NCBI RefSeq assembly: GCF_009935865.1
Contig: NZ_QWEL01000003.1
Span: 248,001 to 312,000 of the forward strand
Origin: Odoribacter sp. Z80
GTDB taxonomy: Bacteria > Bacteroidota > Bacteroidia > Bacteroidales > Marinifilaceae
Direction: 5' to 3'
Length of the DNA stretch: 64,000 nucleotides
Within the stretch, counting starts at the first letter, position 1. Every line of letters starts with the position of its first letter. Below the pieces are notes generated by a model that saw nothing but the letters and a program-made list of their open reading frames with translations, was not told where the DNA came from and ran no database searches. A program made the translations under genes and the position numbers. Shown here one piece after another: positions 9,107-19,332 of the stretch.

Positions 9107-11875
9107 ATGGAATACAATTTTAAAGAAGTAGAACAAAAGTGGCAAAACTATTGGAAAAAAAACCAAACATATAAAGTTGATATAGACCCGTCAAAACCCA
9201 AATATTATGTATTGGATATGTTTCCTTACCCGTCCGGAGCAGGCCTTCATGTAGGACATCCACTGGGTTACATTGCTTCAGATATTTATTCCAGGTATAA
9301 ACGACTGAAAGGTTTTAACGTTTTACACCCGATGGGATTTGACGCCTACGGATTACCGGCAGAACAGTATGCCATCCAGACAGGGCAGCACCCTGCTGTC
9401 ACCACAGAAAAAAATATAACTCGGTATCGGGAACAATTGGATAAGATAGGATTCTCTTTCGACTGGGACAGGGAAGTAAGGACTTGTGACCCTCATTACT
9501 ATAAATGGACTCAATGGGCTTTCATCCAGATGTTCAACCATTGGTTTAATAAAACCACACAAAAAGCAGAACCCATTACCCAATTGGCATCCGTTTTCGA
9601 AAAAGAAGGGAACCTGAATGTCCATGCTGCCGGTTCTGAAGTTCCCCCATTTACCGCCGAGGCATGGAAAAAAATGAATGAGAAAGAGCAGCAAGCCGTT
9701 TTACTGAACTACCGCATCGCATATCTGGCAGATACGATGGTAAACTGGTGCCCGCAATTAGGTACGGTATTAGCCAATGATGAAGTAAAAGACGGTTTGT
9801 CCGTCAGAGGAGGATTTCCGGTCGTGCAAAAAAATATGCGGCAATGGTCCTTGCGGGTTTCCGCCTATGCACAAAGATTATTGGACGGCCTGGATAAATT
9901 GGAATGGTCAGATTCCCTGAAAGATATACAACGCAATTGGATCGGACGCTCCCAAGGTGCCGATATTATCTTTGAAGTAAAAGACTCAGATGTCCGGTTA
10001 AAAATATTCACCACCCGTCCCGATACCATCCACGGGGTCAGTTTTATGGTACTGGCACCGGAAAGCGATTATGTCAGCCAGCTCACTACCCCCGGACAGG
10101 AGAAAGCTGTACACGAATATCTGGATTATGTGGCAAAACGGACAGAACGTGAACGGCAAAGCGAAGTAAAAACCGTTACCGGTGTATTTACCGGAAGTTA
10201 TGCCATCAACCCCTTTACCAACGAAGCCATTCCGGTATGGATCAGTGAATATGTCCTGGCCGGGTATGGTACCGGCGCCATTATGGCTGTACCTGCACAT
10301 GATAGCCGTGATTATGCTTTCGCCCGAAAATTCCAGTTGCCTATCATCCCTGTTATTGATAACGGCCAACCCATCGACTTGAGTGAAAGTTCTTACGATG
10401 CCAAAGAAGGTAAAATGATTAATAGCGGTATAATCAATGGAATGGAAGTGAAAAAAGCCATCCAGACCATCGCTGAAGAAGTGGAAAAACGAGGAATTGG
10501 CAAAAGTAAAATCAATTATCGTTTACGGGATGCTATTTTTAGCCGCCAACGATACTGGGGTGAACCGTTTCCGGTATATTACAAAAACGATATGCCCTAC
10601 ATGATGGAAGAGTCGTGTCTGCCTCTGGAATTGCCTGAAATTGACAAGTATCTGCCGACAGAAAGCGGAGAACCTCCCTTGGGCCGGGCTAAAAACTGGA
10701 AAACAAAAGAAGGTTATCCCATTGAGTTGAATACTATGCCCGGATTTGCCGGCTCTTCAGCCTACTATCTCCGTTATATGGACCCTCATAATGAAAAAGC
10801 CCTGGTCAGCCACGAGGCTGACACCTATTGGCGGAATGTAGACCTTTATCTGGGAGGTGCCGAACATGCCACAGGCCATCTGATTTACTCCCGTTTCTGG
10901 AATATGTTTTTGTATGATTTAGGAATTGTATGCGAACCGGAACCTTTTCAAAAACTGATTAACCAGGGTATGATTCAGGGGCGTTCTAATTTTGTATACC
11001 GCATTGTAGGTTCCAACACTTTCGTTTCTGCCGGTTTAAGCAACCAATACGAAACCACCGAAATTCATGTAGACGTTAATATCGTCCATAATGATATTCT
11101 GGATACCGAAGCCTTTAAAAAATGGATGCCCGAATATGCCAATGCCGAATTCATTCTGGAAGAGGGTAAATATATCTGTGGATGGGCTGTTGAAAAAATG
11201 TCCAAATCCATGTTTAATGTAGTGAATCCCGATGACATCATAGAACAATTCGGAGCAGATACTCTCCGTTTGTATGAGATGTTCCTCGGACCGCTGGAAG
11301 CTCATAAGCCGTGGGATACCCAAGGTATCGACGGAGTATATAAGTTCTTACGCAAATTCTGGCGCTTATTTTTCCAGGAAGAAAAATTCCTGGTCAGTGA
11401 TGAAAATCCAAATCGTGAAGAACTGAAGGTACTGCATAAAACGCTCCGGAAAGTAGAATACGATATAGAAAATTTCTCCTTCAATACCTCTATTCCGGCT
11501 TTCATGATTTGTACCAACGAACTAATGGCCTTGAAATGCCGTAAAAGAGCTATTCTGGAACCTCTGGTCATCGCCATTGCTCCGTATGCCCCGCATATAG
11601 CCGAAGAATTGTGGCATCTCCTGGAACATACCACCAGTGTCACGACCGCAACCTTTCCACAATGGGAAGAAAAATATTTGATAGAAGACCATTTCGAATA
11701 TCCGGTATCTTTCAACGGTAAGGTCCGTTTCAAACTTTCCATGCCTTTAACAGCTACTCAGGCCGACATCGAACTGGCTGTCAAAAATGCTCCGGAATCC
11801 GCACGTTGGTTGGAAGGAAAAGAAATCCGGAAAATGATTGTCGTTCCCCAAAAAATTATCAACGTCGTATTATAA
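9107..11875 (+). CDS. leuS: Leucine-tRNA ligase
   Basis: This 922-residue class I synthetase charges tRNA-Leu. The HIGH-type motif is in [16 protein letters not shown]. An editing (CP1) domain includes [13 protein letters not shown] and [15 protein letters not shown]. The KMSKS motif is at about residue 697 ([16 protein letters not shown]), followed by the anticodon-binding domain. Length is typical of Bacteroidetes LeuRS. TACCTTTG at 9063-9070 is a candidate -7 box. No T-box or leader peptide is seen in the upstream 180 bases. A hairpin follows the stop. Confidence 0.97.
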   Translation: MEYNFKEVEQKWQNYWKKNQTYKVDIDPSKPKYYVLDMFPYPSGAGLHVGHPLGYIASDIYSRYKRLKGFNVLHPMGFDAYGLPAEQYAIQTGQHPAVTTEKNITRYREQLDKIGFSFDWDREVRTCDPHYYKWTQWAFIQMFNHWFNKTTQKAEPITQLASVFEKEGNLNVHAAGSEVPPFTAEAWKKMNEKEQQAVLLNYRIAYLADTMVNWCPQLGTVLANDEVKDGLSVRGGFPVVQKNMRQWSLRVSAYAQRLLDGLDKLEWSDSLKDIQRNWIGRSQGADIIFEVKDSDVRLKIFTTRPDTIHGVSFMVLAPESDYVSQLTTPGQEKAVHEYLDYVAKRTERERQSEVKTVTGVFTGSYAINPFTNEAIPVWISEYVLAGYGTGAIMAVPAHDSRDYAFARKFQLPIIPVIDNGQPIDLSESSYDAKEGKMINSGIINGMEVKKAIQTIAEEVEKRGIGKSKINYRLRDAIFSRQRYWGEPFPVYYKNDMPYMMEESCLPLELPEIDKYLPTESGEPPLGRAKNWKTKEGYPIELNTMPGFAGSSAYYLRYMDPHNEKALVSHEADTYWRNVDLYLGGAEHATGHLIYSRFWNMFLYDLGIVCEPEPFQKLINQGMIQGRSNFVYRIVGSNTFVSAGLSNQYETTEIHVDVNIVHNDILDTEAFKKWMPEYANAEFILEEGKYICGWAVEKMSKSMFNVVNPDDIIEQFGADTLRLYEMFLGPLEAHKPWDTQGIDGVYKFLRKFWRLFFQEEKFLVSDENPNREELKVLHKTLRKVEYDIENFSFNTSIPAFMICTNELMALKCRKRAILEPLVIAIAPYAPHIAEELWHLLEHTTSVTTATFPQWEEKYLIEDHFEYPVSFNGKVRFKLSMPLTATQADIELAVKNAPESARWLEGKEIRKMIVVPQKIINVVL

Positions 11876-11891
11876 ACAGACTTCCTTGATT

Positions 11892-11927
11892 ATGGCCGAA
11901 TATTATCCTAATGAAATATTCGGCCAT
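11892..11927. terminator. Hairpin between leuS and the DUF454 gene
   Basis: Perfect 13-base arms (ATGGCCGAATATT / AATATTCGGCCAT) enclose a ten-base loop between two converging genes. There is no long T-run, so termination efficiency is uncertain. Confidence 0.6.
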
Positions 11928-11934
11928 TTAAATA

Positions 11935-12318
11935 TCAGTCTTTGGCTGTAGGCACAATCAACAATATACTGCCACTACCTATTATTCCCAATCCCAAAAG
12001 CACTATCCTTATCTGCCAACTTTCAATAAACAAAAACGCTGAAATACACACCATCATCCACATACAGATAATAGACAAGAATTTCGACAACAACGACACT
12101 CCTTTCCGAGACTCATAATGACGGATATACTTTCCTAAAGGAGAACGATGCAAACGGTCATGTAAGCTTTTCGAACTCTTATAAAACAACCATGAACTCA
12201 ATAACAGAAAAGGGGTAGTAGGCAAACCCGGAACAAAAATACCAACGATACCCAAAATGACCGAAAGAATACCCACTCCAATAAAAACAACTTTTTTTAT
12301 CTGTTCCATATCCGGCAA
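11935..12318 (-). CDS. YbaN-like DUF454 membrane protein
   Basis: This 127-residue protein has about three hydrophobic segments and the DUF454 hallmark near the N-terminus: a Gly/Ile-rich helix, then FVPGLPTTPFLLLSSWLFYKSS. The C-terminal half has another long hydrophobic stretch. The function of the family is not established. The start is only four bases after the stop of the upstream dihydrouridine synthase gene, so the two probably form an operon. Confidence 0.85.
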   Translation of the reverse strand: MPDMEQIKKVVFIGVGILSVILGIVGIFVPGLPTTPFLLLSSWLFYKSSKSLHDRLHRSPLGKYIRHYESRKGVSLLSKFLSIICMWMMVCISAFLFIESWQIRIVLLGLGIIGSGSILLIVPTAKD

Positions 12319-12322
12319 ATGT

Positions 12323-13258
12323 TCATTTCATCCATTTAACACACTCTTTATACTGGCTTAACCTCGTCGCTTTCCGGATTTTCTTTAATATTTTCCGGTC
12401 AGTAGAAGGCAAAAAATACTCCCACAAAGCTTTCATCCTGGATAAAAGCTGAGATTCTCCCTGAAGTACACCGGAATAAGCAAAAAACAACTCTTCATGA
12501 AAGTCGGAACAGAGGGACATACGTTTTTCTTCAGAAAAAGTTTCATTCCTTTTAAACTCATTAGCCAGCAAGGGCGAAGACAATAATCCTCTACCTATCA
12601 AAACACCCCTTAGCACAGGAAATTTTCCAAAAATCCTCTCCACATCCTGTCTGCAACGAATGTCTCCATTATAAAACAAAGGGTGACGAATCATTTCAGA
12701 AAAACGCGCAAAAGCCTCCTCATCAACCACCCCTTTATATTGCTGCTTGCCAGTACGGGCATGAACCGTTATGTGGTCTAAGCGAACACTATTAAACACA
12801 CTGCTCAAAAATTGGCATTCGCAAACATTTTCCCAACCTAATCTTATCTTAAGAGAAAACCGGATATCAGGATATTCATTTACGGTTTGCAACACCTCCT
12901 GAACTTGTTCGGGATAAGGCAACATCCCGGCTCCTTTTCGTTTGCCGGCAATCAAAGGGAAAGGACAGCCCAGATTAATATCTATTTCAGTATAACCGTT
13001 ATCCCGGACAATTTCAGTAAGTAACCGAAATTCCTGAGAAGAGCCCGGCAATATCTGGGGAATAAGACGGGGCACCGTATTTAACCCGGCCTGTATATCT
13101 CTCAGGTCCTTATTTCTGACCTTTCCATTTTCCAGCCGGATAAAGGGCGTATAATAAGCGTCAACTCCCCCGAAATACTTCTCAAAAGCATTCCGGAAAA
13201 TATAATCAGTAAAGCCTTGTAAAGGGGCCAAATGTATTTCATAAGAGTTTCCTTCCAT
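12323..13258 (-). CDS. tRNA-dihydrouridine synthase (Dus family, DusC-like)
   Basis: This 311-residue FMN enzyme is expected to reduce specific uridines in tRNA to dihydrouridine. The Dus barrel begins HLAPLQGFTDYIFRNAF. The catalytic Cys lies in DINLGCPFP, and HARTGKQQYKG and GDIRCRQD supply FMN and substrate contacts. It is shorter than, and clearly different from, the DusB-type gene at 46.6 kb, so the genome has at least two Dus enzymes. DusC-like is a guess based on length and N-terminus; target positions are unknown. Confidence 0.85.
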   Translation of the reverse strand: MEGNSYEIHLAPLQGFTDYIFRNAFEKYFGGVDAYYTPFIRLENGKVRNKDLRDIQAGLNTVPRLIPQILPGSSQEFRLLTEIVRDNGYTEIDINLGCPFPLIAGKRKGAGMLPYPEQVQEVLQTVNEYPDIRFSLKIRLGWENVCECQFLSSVFNSVRLDHITVHARTGKQQYKGVVDEEAFARFSEMIRHPLFYNGDIRCRQDVERIFGKFPVLRGVLIGRGLLSSPLLANEFKRNETFSEEKRMSLCSDFHEELFFAYSGVLQGESQLLSRMKALWEYFLPSTDRKILKKIRKATRLSQYKECVKWMK

Positions 13259-13483
13259 TCTGTATCCCTATCCTAAAGATAATTTCTCTTTTTATAAAAT
13301 CATTGTTAACCAAACAACATAAAATGCATCATTTGGTAGTGCGATTACTGTTTTTAAGGTAGTAGAATATTGACTTCGCCATTACTGGACAAGGGAAAAT
13401 AAAAGAGCAGAAATCCCAGCCTCCAGAGATACCGAAACCGAACCTTTCTGCCCCTTTACATAGACAAAATCCAGGATATTCAG

Positions 13484-15100
13484 CTATTCTCCCATTCCTT
13501 TATTCTTTAAAGCTTTCTGAAAAGTAACATCCTCTTGATAAATAATCGGATAAAAACCTTCATCATCCAGGGCATGGCGACCGATATAAGCCTTAAGGGA
13601 ATTATTCAACACAGGATAGGAATCCCGAATACCCTTCGGATCCCGTTTCACACCCCGCTTTTCAGCATAATCAGCCATCATTTCCACTAAATCAAATTTA
13701 CTCAGGTATTTCAGTAATTGCTTATAATCTTCAATATCTTTCATCTCATCCCGATGCAAATCCATAAATTCAAAAGTAAACTCATAAGGTAATTGTCCCT
13801 TCCGGTTCAATTCTGCCAGATATTTAGAATACCCCAGAGTATCTTCCGGAACAAAAATATCAGGCATAATCCCTCCTCCTCCGTACACCGTACGTCCTCC
13901 GAGCGTCTTATATTTCAATTTTTCATCAAAATGAATGCTGTCCTTCTGACCAAATTCGCCATGCAACAAACGCTGATATATATCTTCATAATATTTTTCT
14001 TTCCCTTGATCGTAAGGTTTTTGTATGGAACGCCCCGAAGGAATATAATACCGGGCTACCGTTAATCTTAAAGCCGAACTGTCAGGTAATAGACGCTGCT
14101 CCTGTACCAATCCTTTACCAAAAGAACGACGCCCGATAATAATTCCCCGGTCATTATCCTGAATCGCTCCGGCAAAAATCTCACTGGCAGAAGCACTGAA
14201 CTCGTTAATCAACACCACTACTGCAATGTCCTGAAATTTTCCCCTTCCGTTTGAATTATAATCCATACGGGGAGAAGCTTTCCCCTCAGTATACAAAATC
14301 AATCTCCCTTCCGGAAGAAATTCATTGATCATTTTTATGGCAATCGGAAGAATACCCCCTTCATTTCCCCGTAAATCAATAATCACTTTCCGCATTCCCT
14401 GTTTATGCAGTCTCTGGAGAGATTGCATAAATTCATCGTAAGTATTCAAACCGAAAGTCTTCACTCGAATCACTCCCGTGGTATCATTGGCCATATAAGC
14501 AATGTCCACGCTTTTAATGGGTATATTTCCCCTCGTTATTTTCTTGATAATGGGTTTATCCACTCCCCTCCTTTTTAAAGTCAACTCAACATCAGTGCCA
14601 ACTTCCCCCCTCATCATTCCCATAATCTTATCTGTACTCAGCTTCTTCCCCGCAACAAGAGAATCATTTACTTTTACAATACGGTCGCCATCCTTTAAAC
14701 CTGCCCCGGCAGAAGGTCCTCCCGGCACTACTTTCACCACCGTAACCGTATCCTGGTATTTATAAAATTGTACACCTATACCTCCAAAATTGCCCAACAT
14801 CTCTTCGTTTACCCTTGACATGTCTTTCGCAGGAATATAAACTGTATGAGGGTCCAGGTCCTTGATCAATAATGGAATTGCTTTTTCCTCAATATCTTTT
14901 ACATTAACGGTATCTACATAAGAAAAATTAATCATATTCAGAATCATATCCAACTTACTTCCCTGTACCGGTATAAAAGTGTTCTGCACAGCCCTCACCA
15001 TCTGGGGATGATAAAACAAGGTATTCAACCACATACCCACCACAATAGCCAATGCAATGATCATTGGCAAAAGAATTGCCTTCCATTTATTATTATACAT
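13484..15100 (-). CDS. S41 family C-terminal processing protease (CtpA-like)
   Basis: This 538-residue protein has an N-terminal signal anchor (hydrophobic residues about 9-30), so the protease faces the periplasm. A PDZ domain follows (GIGVQFYKYQDTVTVVKVV, then GGPSAGAGLKDGDRIVKVN). The S41 catalytic domain has the Ser in NEFSASASEIFAG and the Lys in GRRSFGKGLVQ, the Ser/Lys dyad of tail-specific proteases. A C-terminal extension is helical. Likely roles are periplasmic protein processing or quality control. It is the last of three leftward genes (15.6-13.5 kb) with short gaps. Confidence 0.93.
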   Translation of the reverse strand: MYNNKWKAILLPMIIALAIVVGMWLNTLFYHPQMVRAVQNTFIPVQGSKLDMILNMINFSYVDTVNVKDIEEKAIPLLIKDLDPHTVYIPAKDMSRVNEEMLGNFGGIGVQFYKYQDTVTVVKVVPGGPSAGAGLKDGDRIVKVNDSLVAGKKLSTDKIMGMMRGEVGTDVELTLKRRGVDKPIIKKITRGNIPIKSVDIAYMANDTTGVIRVKTFGLNTYDEFMQSLQRLHKQGMRKVIIDLRGNEGGILPIAIKMINEFLPEGRLILYTEGKASPRMDYNSNGRGKFQDIAVVVLINEFSASASEIFAGAIQDNDRGIIIGRRSFGKGLVQEQRLLPDSSALRLTVARYYIPSGRSIQKPYDQGKEKYYEDIYQRLLHGEFGQKDSIHFDEKLKYKTLGGRTVYGGGGIMPDIFVPEDTLGYSKYLAELNRKGQLPYEFTFEFMDLHRDEMKDIEDYKQLLKYLSKFDLVEMMADYAEKRGVKRDPKGIRDSYPVLNNSLKAYIGRHALDDEGFYPIIYQEDVTFQKALKNKGMGE

Positions 15101-15133
15101 ATCTGTTTCTCTGTATCTGTGAAAAATTAAAAA

Positions 15134-15583
15134 TCAAATCTTAACCAAGTCTACTTGTACTCCTGCCTTTTCTAATAATTCCAATCCATCACTGCACCGA
15201 TAAAGCTCCGAATAAACCACCCTTATTATCCCTGCCTGAATGATCAGTTTGGCGCATTCGATACAAGGCGAAGCAGTAACATATAACGTGGCTCCATCAC
15301 TGCTATTTCCGGATTTTGCAACCTTGGTAATAGCGTTCGCTTCTGCATGTAATACGTAAGGTTTGGTATGATCGTTCTCATCCTCACATAAATTCTCAAA
15401 ACCCGAAGGTGTACCGTTATAACCGTCCGATATAATGGATTTATGCTTTACTATCAAAGCCCCGACCTGGCGGCGTTTACAATATGAATTTTCCGACCAG
15501 ATCCGTGCCATTCGCAAATACCGCTCATCCAATAATCTCTGTTTCGAAAGCTCTTCCATACTTGTCGCTGATTTAAAATCCAT
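15134..15583 (-). CDS. dCMP/cytidine deaminase family protein (ComEB-like)
   Basis: This 149-residue zinc enzyme probably deaminates dCMP to dUMP, feeding thymidylate synthesis. The zinc and catalytic motif HAEANAI and the downstream SPCIECAK (PCxxC) are intact, as is the N-terminal SYCKRRQVGALIV strand. Length fits dCMP deaminases rather than cytidine deaminases. It lies between the polyprenyl synthase gene (8 bases upstream) and the S41 protease gene, consistent with cotranscription. Confidence 0.88.
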   Translation of the reverse strand: MDFKSATSMEELSKQRLLDERYLRMARIWSENSYCKRRQVGALIVKHKSIISDGYNGTPSGFENLCEDENDHTKPYVLHAEANAITKVAKSGNSSDGATLYVTASPCIECAKLIIQAGIIRVVYSELYRCSDGLELLEKAGVQVDLVKI

Positions 15584-15591
15584 CGTTATTT

Positions 15592-16566
15592 TTATTTTTT
15601 ACGCTCCCCAATATAATCAATCATTTCATAAAAACACTTTTTACGCTCTTCCGGTACATCAACCTTCTGTAAAGCCAGACGGCTTTTTTCCAGATAAGTG
15701 TCTATTTTGGCTTTTACAACTTCTTTTATTCCTGCCCGATTATAAATTTCAGTCACTTCTTTTATTTTCTGAACCGGATCAAAATTTTCTTTTTTCATCC
15801 AATTTTTCAACGAAATTTTATCCTTTCCTTCTGCCAACTCCAATGCCTTAATCAAAAGATAAGTTTTCTTGTTACACAAAATGTCACCACCTATTTTCTT
15901 TCCAAACTCTTCCACATCCCCATACACATCCAAATAATCATCCTGCAACTGAAAAACCAGTCCCAGATACCCTCCGAAATCATACAAAGCCTTATACTCA
16001 TGTTCCGGCGCACCGGCAATCAAAGCCCCATGCCGCATACTACCCGCAATCAATACTGCAGTTTTCAGATAAATCATCTGGATATACTCTTCCTCCGCAA
16101 CATCTTCTCTATCCTCAAACTCCATATCATACTGCTGTCCTTTGCATACATCCATCGCCACCTGATTGAAACCATCGATCACCCGGCGTAAATAACGGTC
16201 TTCACAGGTCTCTATATACTTATAGGCAGTAATTGCAGCAGCATCTCCGCTTAAAATAGCCACATTACTATTCCATTTTTTGTGAACAGTCTGGCGGCCG
16301 CGCCGCAATTCGGCATCGTCCATTACATCATCATGCAATAAAGTATAATTGTGAAAGATTTCTATGCCAATAGCCGATTTTAAAGCTTTCTCAACATCAT
16401 CCCGGTAAAGGTTATAAGCCAGTAAAGCCAGAACAGGACGCAAACGCTTGCCTCCATCTTCCATAATGTATTGAATGGGTTCAAACAAAGAATAAGGTTC
16501 TTCTACATATTCCTGTTTTTCCAATTCAATTCTGATAATATCCCTGAGTTGTTCAATCGTATACAT
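15592..16566 (-). CDS. Polyprenyl (trans-isoprenyl) diphosphate synthase
   Basis: This 324-residue enzyme condenses isopentenyl diphosphate with allylic diphosphates to make long-chain prenyl precursors, for example for menaquinone. The two Asp-rich metal motifs are visible: LLHDDVMDDAELRRGR (first) and QLQDDYLDVYGD (second), plus GGKRLRPVL near the N-terminus. Product chain length cannot be set from sequence. It heads a leftward set with the dCMP deaminase and S41 protease genes. Confidence 0.92.
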   Translation of the reverse strand: MYTIEQLRDIIRIELEKQEYVEEPYSLFEPIQYIMEDGGKRLRPVLALLAYNLYRDDVEKALKSAIGIEIFHNYTLLHDDVMDDAELRRGRQTVHKKWNSNVAILSGDAAAITAYKYIETCEDRYLRRVIDGFNQVAMDVCKGQQYDMEFEDREDVAEEEYIQMIYLKTAVLIAGSMRHGALIAGAPEHEYKALYDFGGYLGLVFQLQDDYLDVYGDVEEFGKKIGGDILCNKKTYLLIKALELAEGKDKISLKNWMKKENFDPVQKIKEVTEIYNRAGIKEVVKAKIDTYLEKSRLALQKVDVPEERKKCFYEMIDYIGERKK

Positions 16567-16671
16567 AACTTCTCCTGTTAATTTAGTAAGGTGCTAAATT
16601 AACAAAAGAAGCTGTAAAAACAGCGGAAAGAACTACATTTTTCAATAGGGACCGATAACAAAGAATATCTT

Positions 16672-17820
16672 TTATTTACAATGTTCCAGAATTTCCCGTG
16701 CAAGTACGCCAGTAACATCTCCATCTTCCCCAAAACCGACCTTACGTTCATTGAAGCGCCGTTCTATCTCCAATATAGTATCGTCTCCGATTTGAACATC
16801 CCCCAAGCGGGTAGGTAATCCCAGACTACGGAAGAACGCCTCGGTTTTCTCAATCGCACTATTTACCCTTTCCTCTTCAGAACCTTCCGTAATTCCCCAA
16901 ATCCGCTCACCGTATTGCAATAGTTTAGCCTGTTTCTTGGATTTCAGGGTCCTCCATAAACCCGGCAACACAATGGTCAGGGTTGCCCCATGAGTCAAAC
17001 CATGTAAAGCAGTCAATTCATGACCTATCATGTGTGTCGCCCAATCCTGCCGAACTCCCAAAGCAATAAACCCATTCAACCCCATCGTCGCACTCAGCAT
17101 AAAATCCGCCATCAGGTCATAATTATCCTGTTTTTCTACAATTTTCGGAGCAATCTCTACCAACGTATGTATAATTCCCTCCGCCCAACGGTCCATCAAA
17201 CGGGACTGCCCGGGAATCGTCATATACTGCTCCATAACATGAATAAAAGTATCAGCAATACCACAAGCAACCTGATAAGGAGGTAAAGTTGCGGTTACTG
17301 CCGGGTCAAGGACAGAAAAAACCGGATAATTCGAATAAAAAGGATATTTTTCCGCAGTCTCTTTCCGGGAAATAACAGCCCCCCGGTTCATTTCCGAACC
17401 GGTAGCCGGCAGAGTCAGCACAGCACCCATCGGTATGGTACGAGTCATTTCCCCCTTCAAAACCAACTCCCAAGCATCCCCTTCGTAAAGTAAACCGGCC
17501 GAAATCAGCTTAGTTCCATCCAAAACAGAACCCCCACCTACTGCCAGCAAGAAATCAACCCTATGCTCTTTTCCCAACTGAATCGCTTTCCGTAAGGTCT
17601 CTATGGCAGGATTGGATTCTATCCCCCAGAATTCGATAAAATCACGTCCTTCCAATGCTTGTCTTACCTGCTCATACACTCCGTTCTTCTTTACACTCCC
17701 TCCTCCGAAAGTAACCATCACTTTCTTTCCTTCCGGAATCTCTTTGGCAATCCGTGCTATCATTCCTTTACCAAAAATTATCTTTGTAGGATTCTGAAAT
17801 ACAAAATTTTCCATAATCAA
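16672..17820 (-). CDS. Iron-containing (type III) alcohol dehydrogenase
   Basis: This 382-residue NAD(P)-dependent oxidoreductase resembles the BdhA/YqhD branch (butanol dehydrogenase-like). Features are the N-terminal FQNPTKIIFGKG, the nucleotide-binding GGGSVLDGTK, and the metal site with ligands in ADTFIHVMEQY, HELTALHGLTHGATL. It starts MIMENF; the second Met is an equally plausible start. The physiological substrate is unknown. It stands alone between an operon end and a divergent GNAT gene. Confidence 0.92.
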   Translation of the reverse strand: MIMENFVFQNPTKIIFGKGMIARIAKEIPEGKKVMVTFGGGSVKKNGVYEQVRQALEGRDFIEFWGIESNPAIETLRKAIQLGKEHRVDFLLAVGGGSVLDGTKLISAGLLYEGDAWELVLKGEMTRTIPMGAVLTLPATGSEMNRGAVISRKETAEKYPFYSNYPVFSVLDPAVTATLPPYQVACGIADTFIHVMEQYMTIPGQSRLMDRWAEGIIHTLVEIAPKIVEKQDNYDLMADFMLSATMGLNGFIALGVRQDWATHMIGHELTALHGLTHGATLTIVLPGLWRTLKSKKQAKLLQYGERIWGITEGSEEERVNSAIEKTEAFFRSLGLPTRLGDVQIGDDTILEIERRFNERKVGFGEDGDVTGVLAREILEHCK

Positions 17821-17906
17821 CTTTTTATTCTAAAATATACATTATCTATAAGACAAATATACCATAAATTTAAAATGATTCCATATCTTCGTAGAAACAT
17901 TCAGTC

Positions 17907-18209
17907 ATGGAAATTATTCACAATATAGAAAACCATAAATTCATCACAGAAACAGAGGGCTACACCGCTTATGTCAGTTACCGCATTGAAAACGGTGCAC
18001 TGGACATTCGCCATACCATAGTTCCACCTCCGATTTCAGGCCGGGGTATTGCCGCTCAGTTGGTAAAAGCCGCTTACGACTATGCCTTAGAACATCATTT
18101 AAAATGCATAGCAACATGCTCCTATGCCATAGTCTGGCTACAACGCCATCCTGAATATCAGGGAGAAGTCGGCAAAGATTACAATGGACAAAATCATTGT
18201 TGTTTATAG
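17907..18209 (+). CDS. Small GNAT-like N-acetyltransferase (YjdJ/GCN5-related type)
   Basis: This 100-residue protein has the short GNAT-like fold of the YidJ/YjdJ family. An N-terminal strand set (YTAYVSYRIENGALDI) precedes the acetyl-CoA loop region ISGRGIAAQLVKAAYDYA, then CSYAIVWLQRHPEY. Standard GNATs are longer, and this short family often lacks a defined substrate. It is followed by a hairpin and the oppositely oriented tRNA-Arg gene. Confidence 0.82.
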   Translation: MEIIHNIENHKFITETEGYTAYVSYRIENGALDIRHTIVPPPISGRGIAAQLVKAAYDYALEHHLKCIATCSYAIVWLQRHPEYQGEVGKDYNGQNHCCL

Positions 18210-18263
18210 AAAACAGAACTTAAGATTGAAGTATTTATATATCTGAACACTTACAAAAATAAG

Positions 18264-18299
18264 AAATGGAATGCAAGTAAAACCTGCATTCCATTTTTT
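18264..18299. terminator. Terminator between the GNAT gene and tRNA-Arg
   Basis: Twelve-base arms (AAATGGAATGCA / TGCATTCCATTT) with a nine-base loop are followed by T6 on the plus strand. On the minus strand, a T-rich stretch follows the stem, just past the 3' end of the tRNA. It probably terminates both genes. Confidence 0.8.
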
Positions 18300-18300
18300 G

Positions 18301-18372
18301 TAGTCGCGCCGGGAATCGAACCCGAATTTAAAGTTTAGGAAACTTCCGTTCTATCCATTGAACTACGCAACC
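18301..18372 (-). tRNA. tRNA-Arg (anticodon CCT)
   Basis: Read on the minus strand, the cloverleaf folds completely: acceptor GGTTGCG pairs with CGCGACT (with G-T/T-G wobbles), D stem GTTC/GAAC, anticodon stem GAAGT/ACTTT around loop TTCCTAA, and T stem TCGGG/CCCGG around TTCGAAT. The anticodon is CCT, reading AGG arginine codons. The discriminator is A and the CCA end is not encoded. Confidence 0.95.
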
Positions 18373-18467
18373 AAATATGCATGCAAAAGTACAGTAAATT
18401 ATATTGAGTTCCAAAATTACCTCTATAAATATAAGCAAATAAATATCTTTGTACTAAAATTATAAAA

Positions 18468-18920
18468 ATGAAAATAGTTATTCAACGCGTCCTGGAAGCC
18501 AGCGTCAGTGTAAAAGGACAAATTCATTCTTGCATCGGACCAGGCATGCTGATATTTATCGGCATACAGGCTGATGACACCGCAGAAGATATCCAATGGT
18601 TAACCGGAAAAATTTGTAATTTACGGATTTTCAACGATGAAAACGGGGTAATGAACCGTTCTGTATTAGAAACTGGCGGAGAAATTTTGGCCGTTAGTCA
18701 ATTCACCCTTATGGCACGAACTAAAAAGGGAAACCGCCCTTCCTATATTGATGCCGCCCCACCGAATATCTCCGTTCCTATTTATGAAGATTTCCTGACA
18801 GCATTAGGCGAAGCTATGCAAAAGGAGATAAAATCCGGCATCTTCGGCGCCGACATGAAAGTAGCATTAACAAACGACGGCCCGGTGACCATTCTCATAG
18901 ACTCTAAAAACCGAAATTAA
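18468..18920 (+). CDS. dtd: D-aminoacyl-tRNA deacylase
   Basis: This 150-residue protein hydrolyses D-amino acids mischarged onto tRNA (D-Tyr and others). The two conserved motifs are present: LAVSQFTLMA in the middle and NDGPVTILIDS near the C-terminus, which together form the active site at the dimer interface. Length is typical. TATCTTTG at 18444-18451 may be its -7 promoter element. The MazG-like gene follows by six bases, a pairing that suggests an operon. Confidence 0.96.
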   Translation: MKIVIQRVLEASVSVKGQIHSCIGPGMLIFIGIQADDTAEDIQWLTGKICNLRIFNDENGVMNRSVLETGGEILAVSQFTLMARTKKGNRPSYIDAAPPNISVPIYEDFLTALGEAMQKEIKSGIFGADMKVALTNDGPVTILIDSKNRN

Positions 18921-18926
18921 ATTCAG

Positions 18927-19250
18927 ATGGAAATTAAAGAATTACAGGAAAAAGTAGATCATTGGATAAAAGAATACGGTGTCCGTTACTTTAACGAACT
19001 GACCAATATGGCTATTCTGACTGAAGAAGTTGGGGAACTGGCACGGATTATGGCCAGAAAATATGGAGAACAATCTTTTAAAGCCGGAGAAAAAGAGAAT
19101 CTGGCAGACGAAATGGCAGATGTACTCTGGGTATTAACCTGCCTGGCCAACCAAACCGGTGTGGATTTGACCCAGGCTATGGAAGAAAATTTTGCAAAAA
19201 AAACGACGAGAGACGGAAAAAGACACAAAAACAATACTAAAATTCAATAG
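18927..19250 (+). CDS. MazG-like nucleotide pyrophosphohydrolase
   Basis: This 107-residue all-alpha NTP pyrophosphohydrolase has the metal-binding signature ILTEEVGELARI and DEMADVLWVL (EExxE...ExxxD). Family members hydrolyse canonical or damaged nucleoside triphosphates to monophosphates. It is a single-domain form, much shorter than classical MazG. It lies directly after dtd and just before the MMPL gene. Confidence 0.87.
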   Translation: MEIKELQEKVDHWIKEYGVRYFNELTNMAILTEEVGELARIMARKYGEQSFKAGEKENLADEMADVLWVLTCLANQTGVDLTQAMEENFAKKTTRDGKRHKNNTKIQ

Positions 19251-19300
19251 CTTTGAATATTCTTGCTAAATTTGTCCGCAACATGCAATCAACGCTTCCA

Positions 19301-19317
19301 GTGTGTTCATAACACAC
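19301..19317. repeat. Perfect 17-base inverted repeat upstream of the MMPL gene
   Basis: GTGTGTT-CAT-AACACAC has 7-base arms and a 3-base spacer, 15 bases before the preferred ATG of the exporter gene. Its position, just after the candidate -7 box TAAATTTG (19267-19274), would suit an operator or an mRNA hairpin, but nothing identifies a binding factor. Confidence 0.5.
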
Positions 19318-19332
19318 TTTATAATTAATAAT